A stretch of 64,000 nt of DNA. Origin: Hirundichthys speculiger. Taxonomy: Eukaryota; Chordata; Actinopteri; Beloniformes; Exocoetidae. The stretch lies in assembly GCA_018398805.1 (NCBI GenBank), contig JAGFBZ010002129.1, positions 930,001-994,000 of the forward strand. Direction: 5' to 3'. This document shows positions 32,746 through 43,450 of the stretch, piece after piece. Within the stretch, counting starts at the first letter, position 1; every line of letters starts with the position of its first letter. The position numbers were made by a program, and so were the translations under genes. The notes under the pieces are model-generated. The model made no database searches. It was given only the letters and a program-made list of their open reading frames with translations, and had not been told where the DNA came from.

Positions 32746-35528
32746 GCTAAGTTTCAAAGTCAATAAACCAATAAACCAAGTCAATAGTCAATAAACCAAA
32801 CACCGATTCAATATTAGGATTGAATATTGGCTCTGATTTTGACAAAATATGTGAATCACTTTATGGAAAATCAAACTAATTTATGAGCCAGTCTGTTCAC
32901 TATAAATTTCTGACAGATGCATGACGCATAGATGGATTTAGTTTCCATGGATTTGGTTTCCAAGTATGTTCAGTTTCAGCTGCTACATCTCGTTTAATTT
33001 TTTTAAATAGCCCGATGCCTTTTGTCTCTTCCACAGGATGAGGTATACAGCCCATTAACATCCATTAATGATTAACCTGTAACAATAGTATTGAATCAGT
33101 ATCAGACATTGACCAAATCCAAACCCCAGCCAAGACTAAAGAAGTCACATTAAAGTTTATTTCTATGTTGACGACAGCGCTGTAAAAACTGCAAAGACAA
33201 AACAAAACAATGTCTATAATGAATACTAAACTAAGAGCAGTCAGTTTGGATCTAACTCTTTAAAAACAAAACAAAAAAGTGTAAAGATCAGAGCCCCATC
33301 ATGTAAACTAGTTATTGCAGTTAAATTTAACAAGGCATTTAATGGCTTATTGATAAAACTACTCTATAACAGGCAGAACATGAGGCCGCTTCCCTCCCTC
33401 AAATATTATAGTTACATTCCAGCTTCTGGGCCACAACATAAAGTGGAGATGGAACATAAACGTGATCAAAGTAAGGATTTATTTAACAAATGAAGTCTGT
33501 CACGTTTGATGCAAAAAGATTCCAGCAGCAACAGCGAGACCACACATGCCTTTTAATTACACCTTCACAGGGGTGGACACGAAAGATAATTAAGCCCGTG
33601 GACCACCAAGGCTGGCTGTAATGTAAATAAGTTCAACAGAGCCATAGTCTTGTTCTAAAAGAAGCAAATGAGTCCATCCTCTGAAGGACGTCTGTAGGGA
33701 CAGCTCTCAGCGATGTTCTGACATCCCCCCTTCAGCCCAAGATTCATTACAGGAGAAACTTCATCCAAGTTCTGAAAAAAAAAACTAAAGTATGCATCAC
33801 TAAAACTCGCTTGACAACTTGACAGCTCTTTAATTGCAAAGGTCTTGAGAATTGTGGGACCTGAAGAGAAAAGGTCAACAGCCAAAAAAAAGTTTAGAAA
33901 GAAGAAAAAAAAAAAAATCTCGCGACTCAGTCGTGCTCAGTTCAAGCTGAGGTTAAGAGTCGGAGTGAGTTGTGGCTGGCGGGGCCGGGGCAAGCTCCGA
34001 CAGACCTCGGGCGACGTGTGAAGTTGAAACTGTATCGTCTCTTGTCACTGAAGCAAACGGTTTGTCTTCGGTTTGGACGGAAACCTTATCCTGTTGACAC
34101 TTCAGGATTTCAAAACAGAGTTTAGTGTGAAAATGAAACCCGAGTACGAGTCTCTGCTTGCTCTGCGATGACTTAGCGCGGTCGCTTATCAGCCCTGACG
34201 GTTAACGCGGAACCACTTAAACTCCTCCTGGGGGGGGGGGGGCTTTTGCTTCTGACTAATGTCATGAAAGTATTCAAAAACTTTTGTCTCACACTCTTTT
34301 TTTTTTCTCTCTCTCTCTTGAAACAGGGTGTTTTTTTTGCTGATAGCACAGTGACAACTTTCATACAGCCGGCGAGACGGCGGAGGCCAGGACATCAAAG
34401 CGCAGGTGGAGCGTTAGTAACATGCGGGCAGAGCGGGATTAAGGCAGCGCATCAACAGAGATAAGAGGACAGGCGTCTAACAGACACCAAAACAATAGCG
34501 CCGGAGCCCCCAAACTTCTCTCACCTGCTACGTGTCGACCTTCAAAAGGTCTCGTTTCATCTTTTGTCTACAAAGTGTCGGCTAGTTTGAGCGAGGAGGA
34601 GGGATGTGTGCTGTCTGCTGGAGAAGTGTGTTTTTAATGTAAGAGATGAAACAAAGAGTGTGCTCCCTTGAAAATAATCCGTGCTCCACTCTATATGTTG
34701 ATACCCTTCGCTCTTCTGAAGCTCCTGCCTCCCACTGGAGGTGACGCTGCAGCTCAGACCTCCTTTGAGGCCACACAAAGGCGACCATCACACGGACAGG
34801 ATGCGCTCAGAGCTCTGTGAAACCGGATTTGATCCCTCAGCATTGTCGGCGACGCTCGCCTCCGCGCATCGGGATGAGAGACGCTGCCGTCTCGCCTGAT
34901 GCCGGTTTATGAATATGAAGACACTTTGATGTTCGGAAGTGCACCGGAGCCGAAGTGCAGATGATTTTGGAATTCCGACCCAGGCCTACCTCGGGTTCAT
35001 ACTTTTGTTGCGGACCGAGCCGATGCTCTCACCTCTCCTCAATCATTAATCACTCAGAGTCTTGCCAGTGAAGATAGCTCAATCTGAAAATGTATTAAGG
35101 CTAAAACCCAGCCTGGCAGGTTGATGAATTAATAATAATGTTCACATGAAGGTCTATTCAAAGCGGGGGAGAATCAAGGTCTCTTTGCCGCTATCACCTT
35201 GGACTTGTGGGGACCATGTGAGGTGCCTGGGTAATATTTTACCCAGGAATACTTAGCGTGCATATCATCTCTCTGATGTAAAACTGGCCAGTCACATCAA
35301 AGCTGTGGGTTTGAAGACTTTCAGAGGACATTTTCATGTGAATGGAGGAACGTCACTTTGATGCTCTGAGATTCTCGCTGTTGGAACAGATTGACTCAAA
35401 GCGCTTGTTTTTAATATGCACTCAGTCTCAGCGGGTTCCTTCGTCCATTACAAACGTGGTACAACATCCATTTACTCTTCTATTCTTTTCAAACTAAATT
35501 TCATGCGTTTCAAGTTAACACCTCAAAC
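32746..35528. other. Unique stretch, CpG-richer 33915-35040, no gene seen
   Basis: Tandem-like AATAAACCAA words occur at 32760-32800 and a poly-G of 13 at 34230-34242. 33915-35040 is CpG-richer (CTCGCGACTCAGTCG, GGCGACGCTCGCC, CCGCGCATCGGGATG). Frames on both strands lack family resemblance. Confidence 0.35.
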
Positions 35529-35711
35529 CAGGAGTGTCCAAAGTCGGTCCTTCTTCACACCCTGATACAAGTGGCTGTGTCATTAACAGACATGTGCTGA
35601 CCTTGATGACAAGATGATGACGTCATTAATTAGGATCAAGTGTGTTAAAGCAGGGAAATATGCAAAACCTGCAGGACAGCTGCCTTCAAGGACTGACTTT
35701 GACCACCCCTG
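35529..35711. mobile_element. Short hAT-type MITE
   Basis: Ends CAGGAGTGTCCAAAGTCGG and, complemented, CAGGGGTGGTCAAAGTCAG match at 16 of 19 positions. Flanking octamers CCTCAAAC (35521-35528) and CCTTAAAC (35712-35719) differ at one base. It has no coding capacity. Confidence 0.82.
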
Positions 35712-35719
35712 CCTTAAAC

Positions 35720-36219
35720 GTTACATCTAACTATTGTTAGCCTGGACAGACCTCCTAGTTTTTCTTTTAAATGTAAAGATTTAGTCTGGTTAAGACTTTA
35801 ATTCCCAGAGGTTATTACCAACAGACGCAGAAGAAACTGCTTCTGGAGACCCCTGGATACAACCAATCAGAGAAATAAAGCCTGAGACGGAGGAAGAGCA
35901 ACAGCTAGACTGACTGGAATCAACAAAAGACGTCCAAAATGCTGTACACTGGAGTACGACGTCAGTTTTGTCGTTTTTGCAGCAAAACCTTGTTGATCCA
36001 AGATGTTCCTGGTAATTCTACAGCCATCTGGGTTGGCTGGATGGTTCCATATGATTCATCACATTAAGCCCGCCCCCACCGTGTTGCAATTGGTTTGGTA
36101 AGTTCTGTACCAGTAGAAATGGCCGTGGATCGTTGGGGTATCGGACTCATTTCAGGAGATAGATTTTTTTTTAAATTACACTCAAAATGGCCAACATGTT
36201 ATTTCAAGGTCATGGAAAC
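35720..36219. other. Unclassified stretch, no gene seen
   Basis: GGAGACCCCTGGATACAACC and ACCAATCAGAGA occur; possibly a decayed repeat, but no second copy was found in the window. Confidence 0.3.
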
Positions 36220-36625
36220 AGAAAGTATTTATAAACTCACACACACCTGATCCTCACCAGACTTTAAAATCAGGTAAGTAAAATCTCTGAACAATAACAT
36301 GAATCAGGCAACATCTGGCTGCTTATTATGTTTGATTGATCATCAGCAAGAATGAGCGCATCTATACAAGCAAACGTTTTGGGAGTTTGCTGGTCTGGAG
36401 CATTCAGGTGTGTCTTAGCATAATGCCACGAAGGAAAGACATCAGCAATGGTGTCAGAGATGTAATCATTGCATACCAGCAATCTGAGAAGGGTTATAAG
36501 GCTTTTACAGGCAATCTGGAGTCCATCATTCTACTGAGAAAAGGATTATTCACACATGGAAAACATTCCAGCAGTGGACGTTCCAGAAATTTCAGCCCAA
36601 GGTTAGACCAGTCAGACCTATTTAC
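36220..36625 (+). pseudogene. Tc1-like transposon 5' part with N-terminal helix-turn-helix remnant
   Basis: After leader wording GGTCTGGAGCATTCAGGTG the frame from 36424 reads MPRRKDISNGVRDVIIAYQQ then SEKGYKAF, the start of a Tc1 paired-like DNA-binding domain. The sequence then decays (frame loss around ESIILLRKG) but GGAAAACATTCCAGCAGTGG and CCAAGGTTAGACCAGTCAG still track the same region. Everything downstream, including the catalytic domain, is missing. The family appears to be the one split at 42600/43400. Confidence 0.65.
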
Positions 36626-37564
36626 TTCGTGACAATTATGACGTGAAATTATTCGGCCACGCCTCCCATTCACAGCATTTCCACAGAATGTACCAAACCA
36701 ATCACAACAGGACGTTAGTGGGCTTTATGTGATGACTCGAACTGAAGCTTCTCAAGAGTCATTGTTCAAAACAACAAGGTCAGCAGCAGAACTGCAAGTA
36801 ACAACTTGAATCAAAACGTTTTTTACTATGAAACCAATGAGTCATTCACCAGTCATACTCCTCTGTACACCATTTTGGATCTCTTTGGTTGATACTTGAC
36901 TCTACCTGCATCACATAGTTTGTTTCTCTGATTCTGTGCTCAGATTGTGTGCTTATCCAGCGGTGTTTCTTCTGCATTCACTTTCCAGGACTTTAACTAA
37001 CTGTCATGAGTTGGGGATTGCCTTGACTGGTCAGTTTCTACGATATAAAGGCCACTTCCAGCTATGTCATAATGTCACTGGTCCAGCCAATGAGAGACAG
37101 TGATATGACTGGTGTAATGTTTGGATGTATGTGGACACCGTATTCAGTTTCAGAAGAAAGATCGGTTGTGAGGATGCAACAAAGATTTTCAGTTGACGAC
37201 TTTCATACTCCACATCTGCAGCACATCTGATTCTAACTTGAACACGTCTGGCTGAATTTCTGAAATGGTCATTATTAAAAAACGTGAGTAAATGCCCATA
37301 GTTTAATTTATCATAGCTTAGTTTGGAGTGCTGTGATCAGTTCTGAGCAACAACAAGAGTTGAGTAAGTTAAAGGCCTTCAGAAATTTGACAAATCACAA
37401 AACACTTGAGACAACATTTAAGGAAGTAGGGTTATTTGTGATCTTTTTCGTTTTCTGTGTAAAGTAATTACAAGCTTTTTGGAGGTTTGATGGCTGCCAC
37501 GTTAAGGTAGAAGTGCCCTAGATAAGACAAATAAATGGCACCTGATGTCCACTTTTTTTAGTTG
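36626..37564. other. Unclassified stretch, no gene seen
   Basis: No family resemblance in any frame, no recognised repeat. Confidence 0.4.
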
Positions 37565-38510
37565 AAAGAACTAGAGTTGATGGGGATATCCACCCAGAGA
37601 AGTTCACAATGCAAGAACAGTGACACAGTAATGAAAAAAATAATAGCTATATTCTGGGGTTAAAAAAAAAAAAAGTACAGTTGTGAGCTCACAGCAACAT
37701 AAAGCATCCTGGACGTCCACAGATCTCCAGAGTAGTGGATGATCGCAGGATTCTTTCCAAGGTAAAGAAAACCGCCTTTATAATATCCAGCCAAGTGAAG
37801 AACACTCAGCGAAGAATGCATTTCATTGTCCAGCTCTGACATAAAATGGAGACTTCATAGAAGCCAAGTATCTGTTGGCCAAATGAATGAAAAGGTCAGA
37901 TTAGACTCATGATACCAGTTCTGGAGGCTCATGAAACTAACATCAACCTGCGCCTGAATGTCAGGGAGGAAGCAGCGTTCAGAAGGCTCGGATAAGCTTT
38001 CGCTCTGCAGAATACATCTGCATACAACGGACCACATCTGTAAAACATGTGGAGGCAGCGTGACGGCCTGGGCATGAATGGTTTCCATTTGGTCGGGAGG
38101 GTTTTCTGACGATGTGACGGCAGACAGAAGCAGCTGGATGAACTATGAAAAGTTTAATGACAAATTCTCCGCTCATAATCAGCCTAAATCTGCAGAGCAG
38201 GTTGGACGAACGCTTCACAGCTGCTAAAAGAACTTTCTAAAGATGCATATGTAGAAATATAGGCAACTGTCAGCTCATTCCCCTGATCTCAATTATCTGA
38301 ACCTGAATTTCACTTATACAAAGACAAAACTGAAGGCAGAAAGACCCATGAGCCCACACAAGCTGAAGACAGGGAGAGAAAAGGCTGGCAAAGCATCAGA
38401 AAAGTGGAGGAAAGAAAACCTTCAGTGATGCCCCTGGGCTCCAGACTCATTGTCAAATAATTCCCAATGAAGAACTAAAACTAAATAAAAACATTTTTCC
38501 CACCAGTACG
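37565..38510 (+). pseudogene. Tc1-like transposon remnant, whole length but heavily decayed
   Basis: Recognisable nucleotide landmarks occur in transposase order: AAGCATCCTGGACGTCCACAG and TTTCCAAGGTAAAGAAAACC, ATCCAGCCAAGTGAAGAACAC (helix-turn-helix half), CATCAACCTGCG, ACATGTGGAGGCAGCGTGACGG (equivalent of HGGGSVM), GACGGCAGACAGAAGCAGC (DVTADRSS), ACGCTTCACAG, TCATTCCCCTGATCTCAA (SQSPDLN) and AAGACAAAACTGAAGGCAGAAAG. No frame stays open for more than about 80 codons. It is the same family, by wording, as the pseudogene at 7725-9110. The frames on the minus strand here are shadows. Confidence 0.75.
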
Positions 38511-38619
38511 GACCTGAATATCCCTCAAGTTAAATGAGTCCATCTTCAGCGTGTAACTGGAACTTAAAAGTCTATTCAAACCTCTGGATTAGAGAGGCAA
38601 CACAGGAGTCACTACCCAG

Positions 38620-38816
38620 ATACCAAAGAGTGCTTGGTCCAAACTTGGCCCAAAGCTGCAGTTTTCTTTGGCCCACTTTTGGTCTTGATTGACAGCACAG
38701 ATTCAGGAGAAACGTGGCTGTCTAAAGTTGGTCAAATATCCATCAGACAAGATTCAAATCTGCACTTTTTTTGGACCTTTGGATCGAGTCATGACCCATG
38801 TTAAAGCAGGTTTATA
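38620..38816. repeat. Family F repeat, left part
   Basis: GTCCAAACTTGGCCCAAAG and TTTGGCCCACTTTTGGTC resemble the block at 4640-5045. The repeat is interrupted at the TA dinucleotide 38817-38818 by a Tc1-type MITE and resumes at 39187. Confidence 0.4.
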
Positions 38817-38818
38817 TA

Positions 38819-39186
38819 CAGTCATGGAAAAAATTATTAGACCATTATTAGATTCTTCAGTTTCTTGTTCATTTTAATGCCTGGTACAACTAAAGGTACA
38901 TTTGTTTGGACAAACATAACGATAACCACAAAGATTGCTCATAAGAGTTTTATTTAAGAGCTGATATCTTACCATTTTCCATGGTTTTCTTGATTATAAC
39001 CTAAATCACTTAAGTTTTTACTCAATAGCTATGGCGTTGTACTGCCAAAAACACTGCTTTTATGCATTCAGTGTTTTTTTTTTTCTGTCTGTTTTAGTCA
39101 CATGATGACGTTTAGTGGTACCAGGTATTAAAATGAACAAGAAAGTGAAGAAAAAATGGTGGTCTAATCAATTTTTTCCATGACTG
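38819..39186. mobile_element. Tc1/mariner-type MITE
   Basis: The 368-bp element lies between TA dinucleotides (38817-38818, 39187-39188). Its left end CAGTCATGGAAAAAATTAT and the complemented right end CAGTCATGGAAAAAATTGA agree over about 26 of 28 bases through TTAGACCA. Copies of TTAAAATGAACAAGAAA-type wording occur near both ends (complemented on the left), extending the inverted repeat. There is no open frame; an autonomous Tc1 must have mobilised it. Confidence 0.92.
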
Positions 39187-39560
39187 TATGTGGGCCATAT
39201 CTGGCCCAAATAGTGGGCCCGGCTCATATAACACTTGCTAGTGCCACAGCTAAGCTAAAGGTAGCACATATTATTCTGGTCAAGTAGCTTATTTTGTCTT
39301 TTTCCTTCTTAGGGGTAGTCATGATGGATCAGTTGTGTTCCACGTGTTCATCAAGGCTTAGATTTTACCTTAGACACCCTTCCTAACACAAAAACCTCAT
39401 TTTCCAGGTCTAGGACCGGCGCTTTGAGAACGATGGGTTGCATTCTGAAGTTCACTCTCAAAGGCTTGAATTAAAGAAACCAGACATTTCAGCCTCTCTG
39501 ACAAAGGCTCCTGTCAATTGTCAGTCAAAGCTGAATGTGGACCAAAGGAAACTGCAGATT
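39187..39560. repeat. Family F repeat, right part, with decayed repeat at 39355-39425
   Basis: GTGGGCCATATCTGGCCC directly follows the MITE; TCAGTCAAAGCTGAATGTGG near 39520 repeats TCAGTCAAAGCCAAATGTGG at 4957. 39355-39425 is the counterpart of 32615-32745. Confidence 0.4.
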
Positions 39561-40888
39561 TGGGTCAAACACTCTTTGTTATCTGGGATGTGAGCAGGCT
39601 AGGGGTTGGGAAAGGTCCCGAAAGAGAAATAAAACGTATAAATGAACAAGAGAAGTTTGAAAACTGTTTATTTTTTGTTCGAAAAGATTACCAATGTCGG
39701 AACTCACTGGCTTCTGGCCTCTTGTTTTCTTTCTCATAACTTTTTTTTTTTCACTTTTCCACTCTAGCTGTTAGAGAAATGGAAAAAGAAGCAAACGCTT
39801 GAAACCTGTCAAGTGCATCAGCGGGGTTTCCCTGCACAGCGAAGCTGTTGCCCTTCAACTCTGTGTCTTTCACGTCTTATACAAACTTGTCTCCATGTCA
39901 GTTTCTACGGCGCCGGCGCTCTCGCTCCCCTCGCAGCTTTCTGCCACAGAACACGAAGCTTCGGCTTCTGGACTTTTCTCATCAGCAGGTTCGGGAGAGG
40001 CGGGGTGTGTCAGACAAAACCGTAGGTGACCCGGCGTAATGATGCAGCTTTCTGTGTCGGCCCGTGTGCAGCTCACGGCCTCCAGCTGCTGCCGCCTGTC
40101 TCAGCATTTCTTCTCCATCTGTGGGAGGTGGTGCAGCCTGCCGGGTAACAGCGAATTGGCCGAGAGCAGACGTGGCCATAAGGCCAGGAGAGACGCCCGC
40201 TGAAGAAGGCATGTTTGTGCCCAAAGCTGGAAGATGGATGGATAAATGGTTCAGTCTCTTCCTTCTTTTGCTTCAGTAACTGTTATGCTGAGACATTTTC
40301 CTGTTTTTCTTCCATATCTGGTTATTTTTATTCATCTTCTCTACATACAAATATCATGTCGAATAGAGTAAACAACATGCACAGCATCTGAACTATAAAC
40401 TACAGATGACAGACCTGATATGTGATCAAGTCACAAAAATGATGTTCTCAGCTGGAATCTGAGCAAAAATACTGCACGGTACTGGCAAATGCCCCCCCAC
40501 TGCCATTTGTAATATTAGCTAAAGGAAGCATATATTTCTCTACATCTTTATCCAAATTTTAAAGCAGCAGGCTTTTTCAGCTGTCAACTTTAGCTCGAGG
40601 GAATACTTCATTCAAAAAGGATTGAGGAAAACTTAATCTTTTTCTGATTATACAGAATGTTTCATATGTTTTTCTCTATAGTTATTGATTAAATCACCCT
40701 GGGCCATGAAGAAATCATGCATATCGTTATGGGGTAAGGTATTTTTGGATGAAGTCATATCTGATATTTGAGACAAAACACAGTCAGCTCCTCCCCACTC
40801 CCATCGGTGATTGACTGGACTTTTTTAAAATGTATTTATTTTTGTATTTTTCACAGTGGATTCACAAGACGGGCAGCTGGCAGGAGAT
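39561..40888. other. Unique stretch, CpG-richer 39890-40210
   Basis: Frames on both strands overlap at 39800-40280, with no family resemblance; the segment contains CTACGGCGCCGGCGCTCTCG. Nothing else is recognised. Confidence 0.35.
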
Positions 40889-40891
40889 ATA

Positions 40892-41261
40892 GGCCCCGAT
40901 CGTACACCTCCCGCTAGCCGCTACACGCTAGCTGCTACCCGCAATTTGTGGGTAGCAGTATATGCGATTTACAATTTTGCAATTTACGCTCCATAGCGGT
41001 TTGCGGGTAGCGGTTTGCACGTAGCGGGTAGCGCAACCTGCTCTTAAAGGCAATGGCTACTGACGCACTGATTGGTTAATCAGGTGGAACGCTCTAACCA
41101 CTCCCATGCATAATATAGCGGTTAGCGCAGGTAAGATCGCAGGGTTTAGGGAGGTGGAAAGATTGCGTTCTTTGCGGGGGAACGCCCCTCCCGCTAGCCC
41201 GCTATCCCGTTAATAGCGGATAGCTTACGGCTGTAGGAGGTTTTGGCGGAAGATCGGGCCC
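40892..41261. mobile_element. MITE, possibly Harbinger/IS-like
   Basis: Left end GGCCCCGATCGTACACCTCC and complemented right end GGGCCCGATCTTCCGCC share GGSCCCGATC, followed on both sides by ACCTCC at slightly different spacing. ATA lies directly on either side (40889-40891 and 41262-41264), a possible 3-bp duplication. The interior is unusual: words such as GCGGTAGC, CGCTAGC and TAGCGGGTAGCG recur in both orientations. There is no open frame. Confidence 0.7.
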
Positions 41262-41264
41262 ATA

Positions 41265-42369
41265 AACTGAATGTGACAAAAATGTTCAGGTTAGAAACTG
41301 TGAAAATTACTTACCCTATCTTTAAATTCGAAAAGTCCTCGCTCATCCCTTTCCCATATCACATTTTTTAACCCTAGTAGGGTGATATGGATTTCGGTGG
41401 TACCACAGGGTTGAGCTAGCTTTCAGCTTTCACGGTGCATTTGTCAATTATGTATGTGCTGCAGACAGAAACAATGCGCTGTTGTTCTACAAGAGACCTG
41501 GCAGCTCCTAAAACATGCAGACGTGTTGTCTTGGTTCTTAAAACTGCATGATCTGCTCCCAGTTTAAGCTGTTGAGGCTTTGTGGAACTATTTGCCCCTT
41601 TTAAAGGGGCAAATAGTTTGTACCAGTGCCTCAAAATGACACAGTGAATTACTCAAAAGCCATGTGAAAAAAGTGCAAGCACTCAGTTCTACGGTTTCAT
41701 GTTTCAGGACATAATAACGAGAAAAAAAATCTCCTGGTCCTCACTTAGATTTAAAATTAGGTAAATACAACCTGAGATGTAAAACAACACATGACATATT
41801 AGAGCATGTCATGTGTTATTGACTAAAAACTGAGACAAAATGCAGAAACGGGAGCCCCCCCTCACCGCCTCTATTGGATTTCACAAAGTAAGTAGCAGCC
41901 AGGTGCAGCTAATCAAATGCACTTTAACTGATCACCAGCAGAGGTTGTACACAATGAACTGTAGCTGTCCTGCACATTTAGAGTGGTTATAAAGCAATTT
42001 CCAAACAATGTGGATCCCATGATGTTCAATTGAGAAAAAATTAAACCACAAGTGGAAAACAATAAAGGTGGTTATCAAGCCCAGCAGGAACGGACGTAGC
42101 TGCGAGTTCAAGGCGAGACCGTGCAGCGCACGCGCGTGCACGGAAAAAAGGGGGGGGTGGAGGTGGGGCAGGGCTCCATCTGCAGATCTGAGACAGTATG
42201 TCCTGAGCTACAACCTTAAGTCTATCAATAGCTGGTGGGGGACGTCCATTTTCACGGGCGATCAAAGTGACGTGACCTTTGGAGAGTCAGAGACAGACTG
42301 ATGAGAACTTCAGTAGAACTTCCAGAAGGCTGTCGTCCCAGATAAAGTTCTCCTCCTCACTGACCACTT
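41265..42369. other. Unclassified stretch with strong short palindromes
   Basis: Perfect inverted repeats lie at 41586-41618 (16-bp arms, 1-nt centre) and 41786-41817 (12-bp arms, 8-nt spacer). 42110-42170 is GC-rich with a G7 run. No gene is seen; frames here have no family resemblance. Confidence 0.4.
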
Positions 42370-42589
42370 AAATCATGATCATTGATGTCGTGATTCTGTT
42401 TTTGTCTTTTTTTTTTTTTTTATTTGAAACAGGTTTATTTTGTTACCTGAAAATTTGCCTCTGTAGAACATTTCAACAGAGAAATCTCTTCCTCGGCACA
42501 AGCAGCCAACAGTTCCTTGACCACTTTAGCATTTTGGACACATTCAAGACAGACCACCTTAGTGCTAAATTGGTGGACTCTGTTCTTTG

Positions 42590-42646
42590 TCTACAAGGGA
42601 TATTCTAGAGCCAGACACGAGGCCGTATGTCCAGCAGTCAAAAGTC
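42590..42646 (+). pseudogene. Tc1-like transposase fragment, left piece
   Basis: ATTCTAGAGCCAGACACGAGG and CCGTATGTCCAGCAGTC parallel the segment of Tc1 transposase just upstream of the second catalytic Asp. The match ends near 42646 and resumes at 43368. Confidence 0.5.
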
Positions 42647-43367
42647 CTTTACATACCGGTGTTTCTTTTCCTGGCCTCTGTGTGTGTAACTGCCACTTTC
42701 CAGAAAGGCGAAAATTCAGATGAATTCAGCCCCTTTTTCTTTTCACCTCCCGGGGTAGAAGAGTAGGGTTGTAAAAGGGGTTGTGACATCCCCTCATTTA
42801 ACTGGTTTGTTTTGTTACTTCTTAACGTTTTTTAATCATGTCGTTAATATTTTACAGTAATTAAAAACATATTTAAAAAAGATCAAGGATTTAAAACATA
42901 TTTTGTTTAATTTTAATGACCTCTCGCGGCCCACCTGCAGTACCGCGACGGCCCGCCAGGGGGCCACGGCCCACACTTTGGGAATCACTGCTGTAGCTGA
43001 TCGCAGCATCAGAGAATTTCTCACAGGTCAAGGAAGTAGTGCTCGACATCACGATCTTAAACAACTGATGAAGACTGAGCTGCATTTATTCACGTCAGGT
43101 CAAAAGCAAATGAAAAGGGTGAAGGAAGAAGTTCCGCCAAGTTAATAAAAACAATTTTTCTTAATGCTTTGGCCTGGCTGGTCCACAGTTTGTCACAGGT
43201 TACATCATATATCACACAGACGATGACAAGTCGCACATTATATGAATTTATGAATGAGTTTGCAGAATGTTTTGGCCTTGTTTGGTCCAGCATTTAAAAG
43301 CCAACAGGATAAAACTGGAGGTGCATCTTTCTGTAAATATTACAGAACGTGGGCATGCGAGCACCTG
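42647..43367. other. About 0.7 kb inserted in Tc1 fragment
   Basis: This separates two adjacent pieces of one transposase. It contains GCGGCCCACCTGCAG and GGGGCCACGGCCCACAC then TTTGGGAATCACTG, wording seen at the ends of some fish hAT elements, but no clean inverted ends or target duplication could be fixed. Confidence 0.4.
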
Positions 43368-43450
43368 GAGCTGGAACTGGTTCGTGCAACAGGACGATGA
43401 TCCCAAACACACCGGCGAAAAAGAAAAGTACTTTAGCTTCCTAAAACAAA
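43368..43450 (+). pseudogene. Tc1-like transposase fragment, right piece
   Basis: The frame reads ELELVRATGR in one phase and WNWFVQQDDDPKHTGEKEK in another; the latter contains the QQDxDPKHT motif of the second catalytic Asp. The C-terminal part with the third acidic residue is missing. Confidence 0.6.

Noticed and set aside
32760..32805. Possible short tandem array of AATAAACCA units, considered as CRISPR-like
   Set aside because: A few irregular units with no spacers, in vertebrate DNA; simple repeat decay is sufficient.
37855..38218. Overlapping minus-strand frames of about 78 codons
   Set aside because: Shadows of the plus-strand Tc1-like remnant at 37565-38510.
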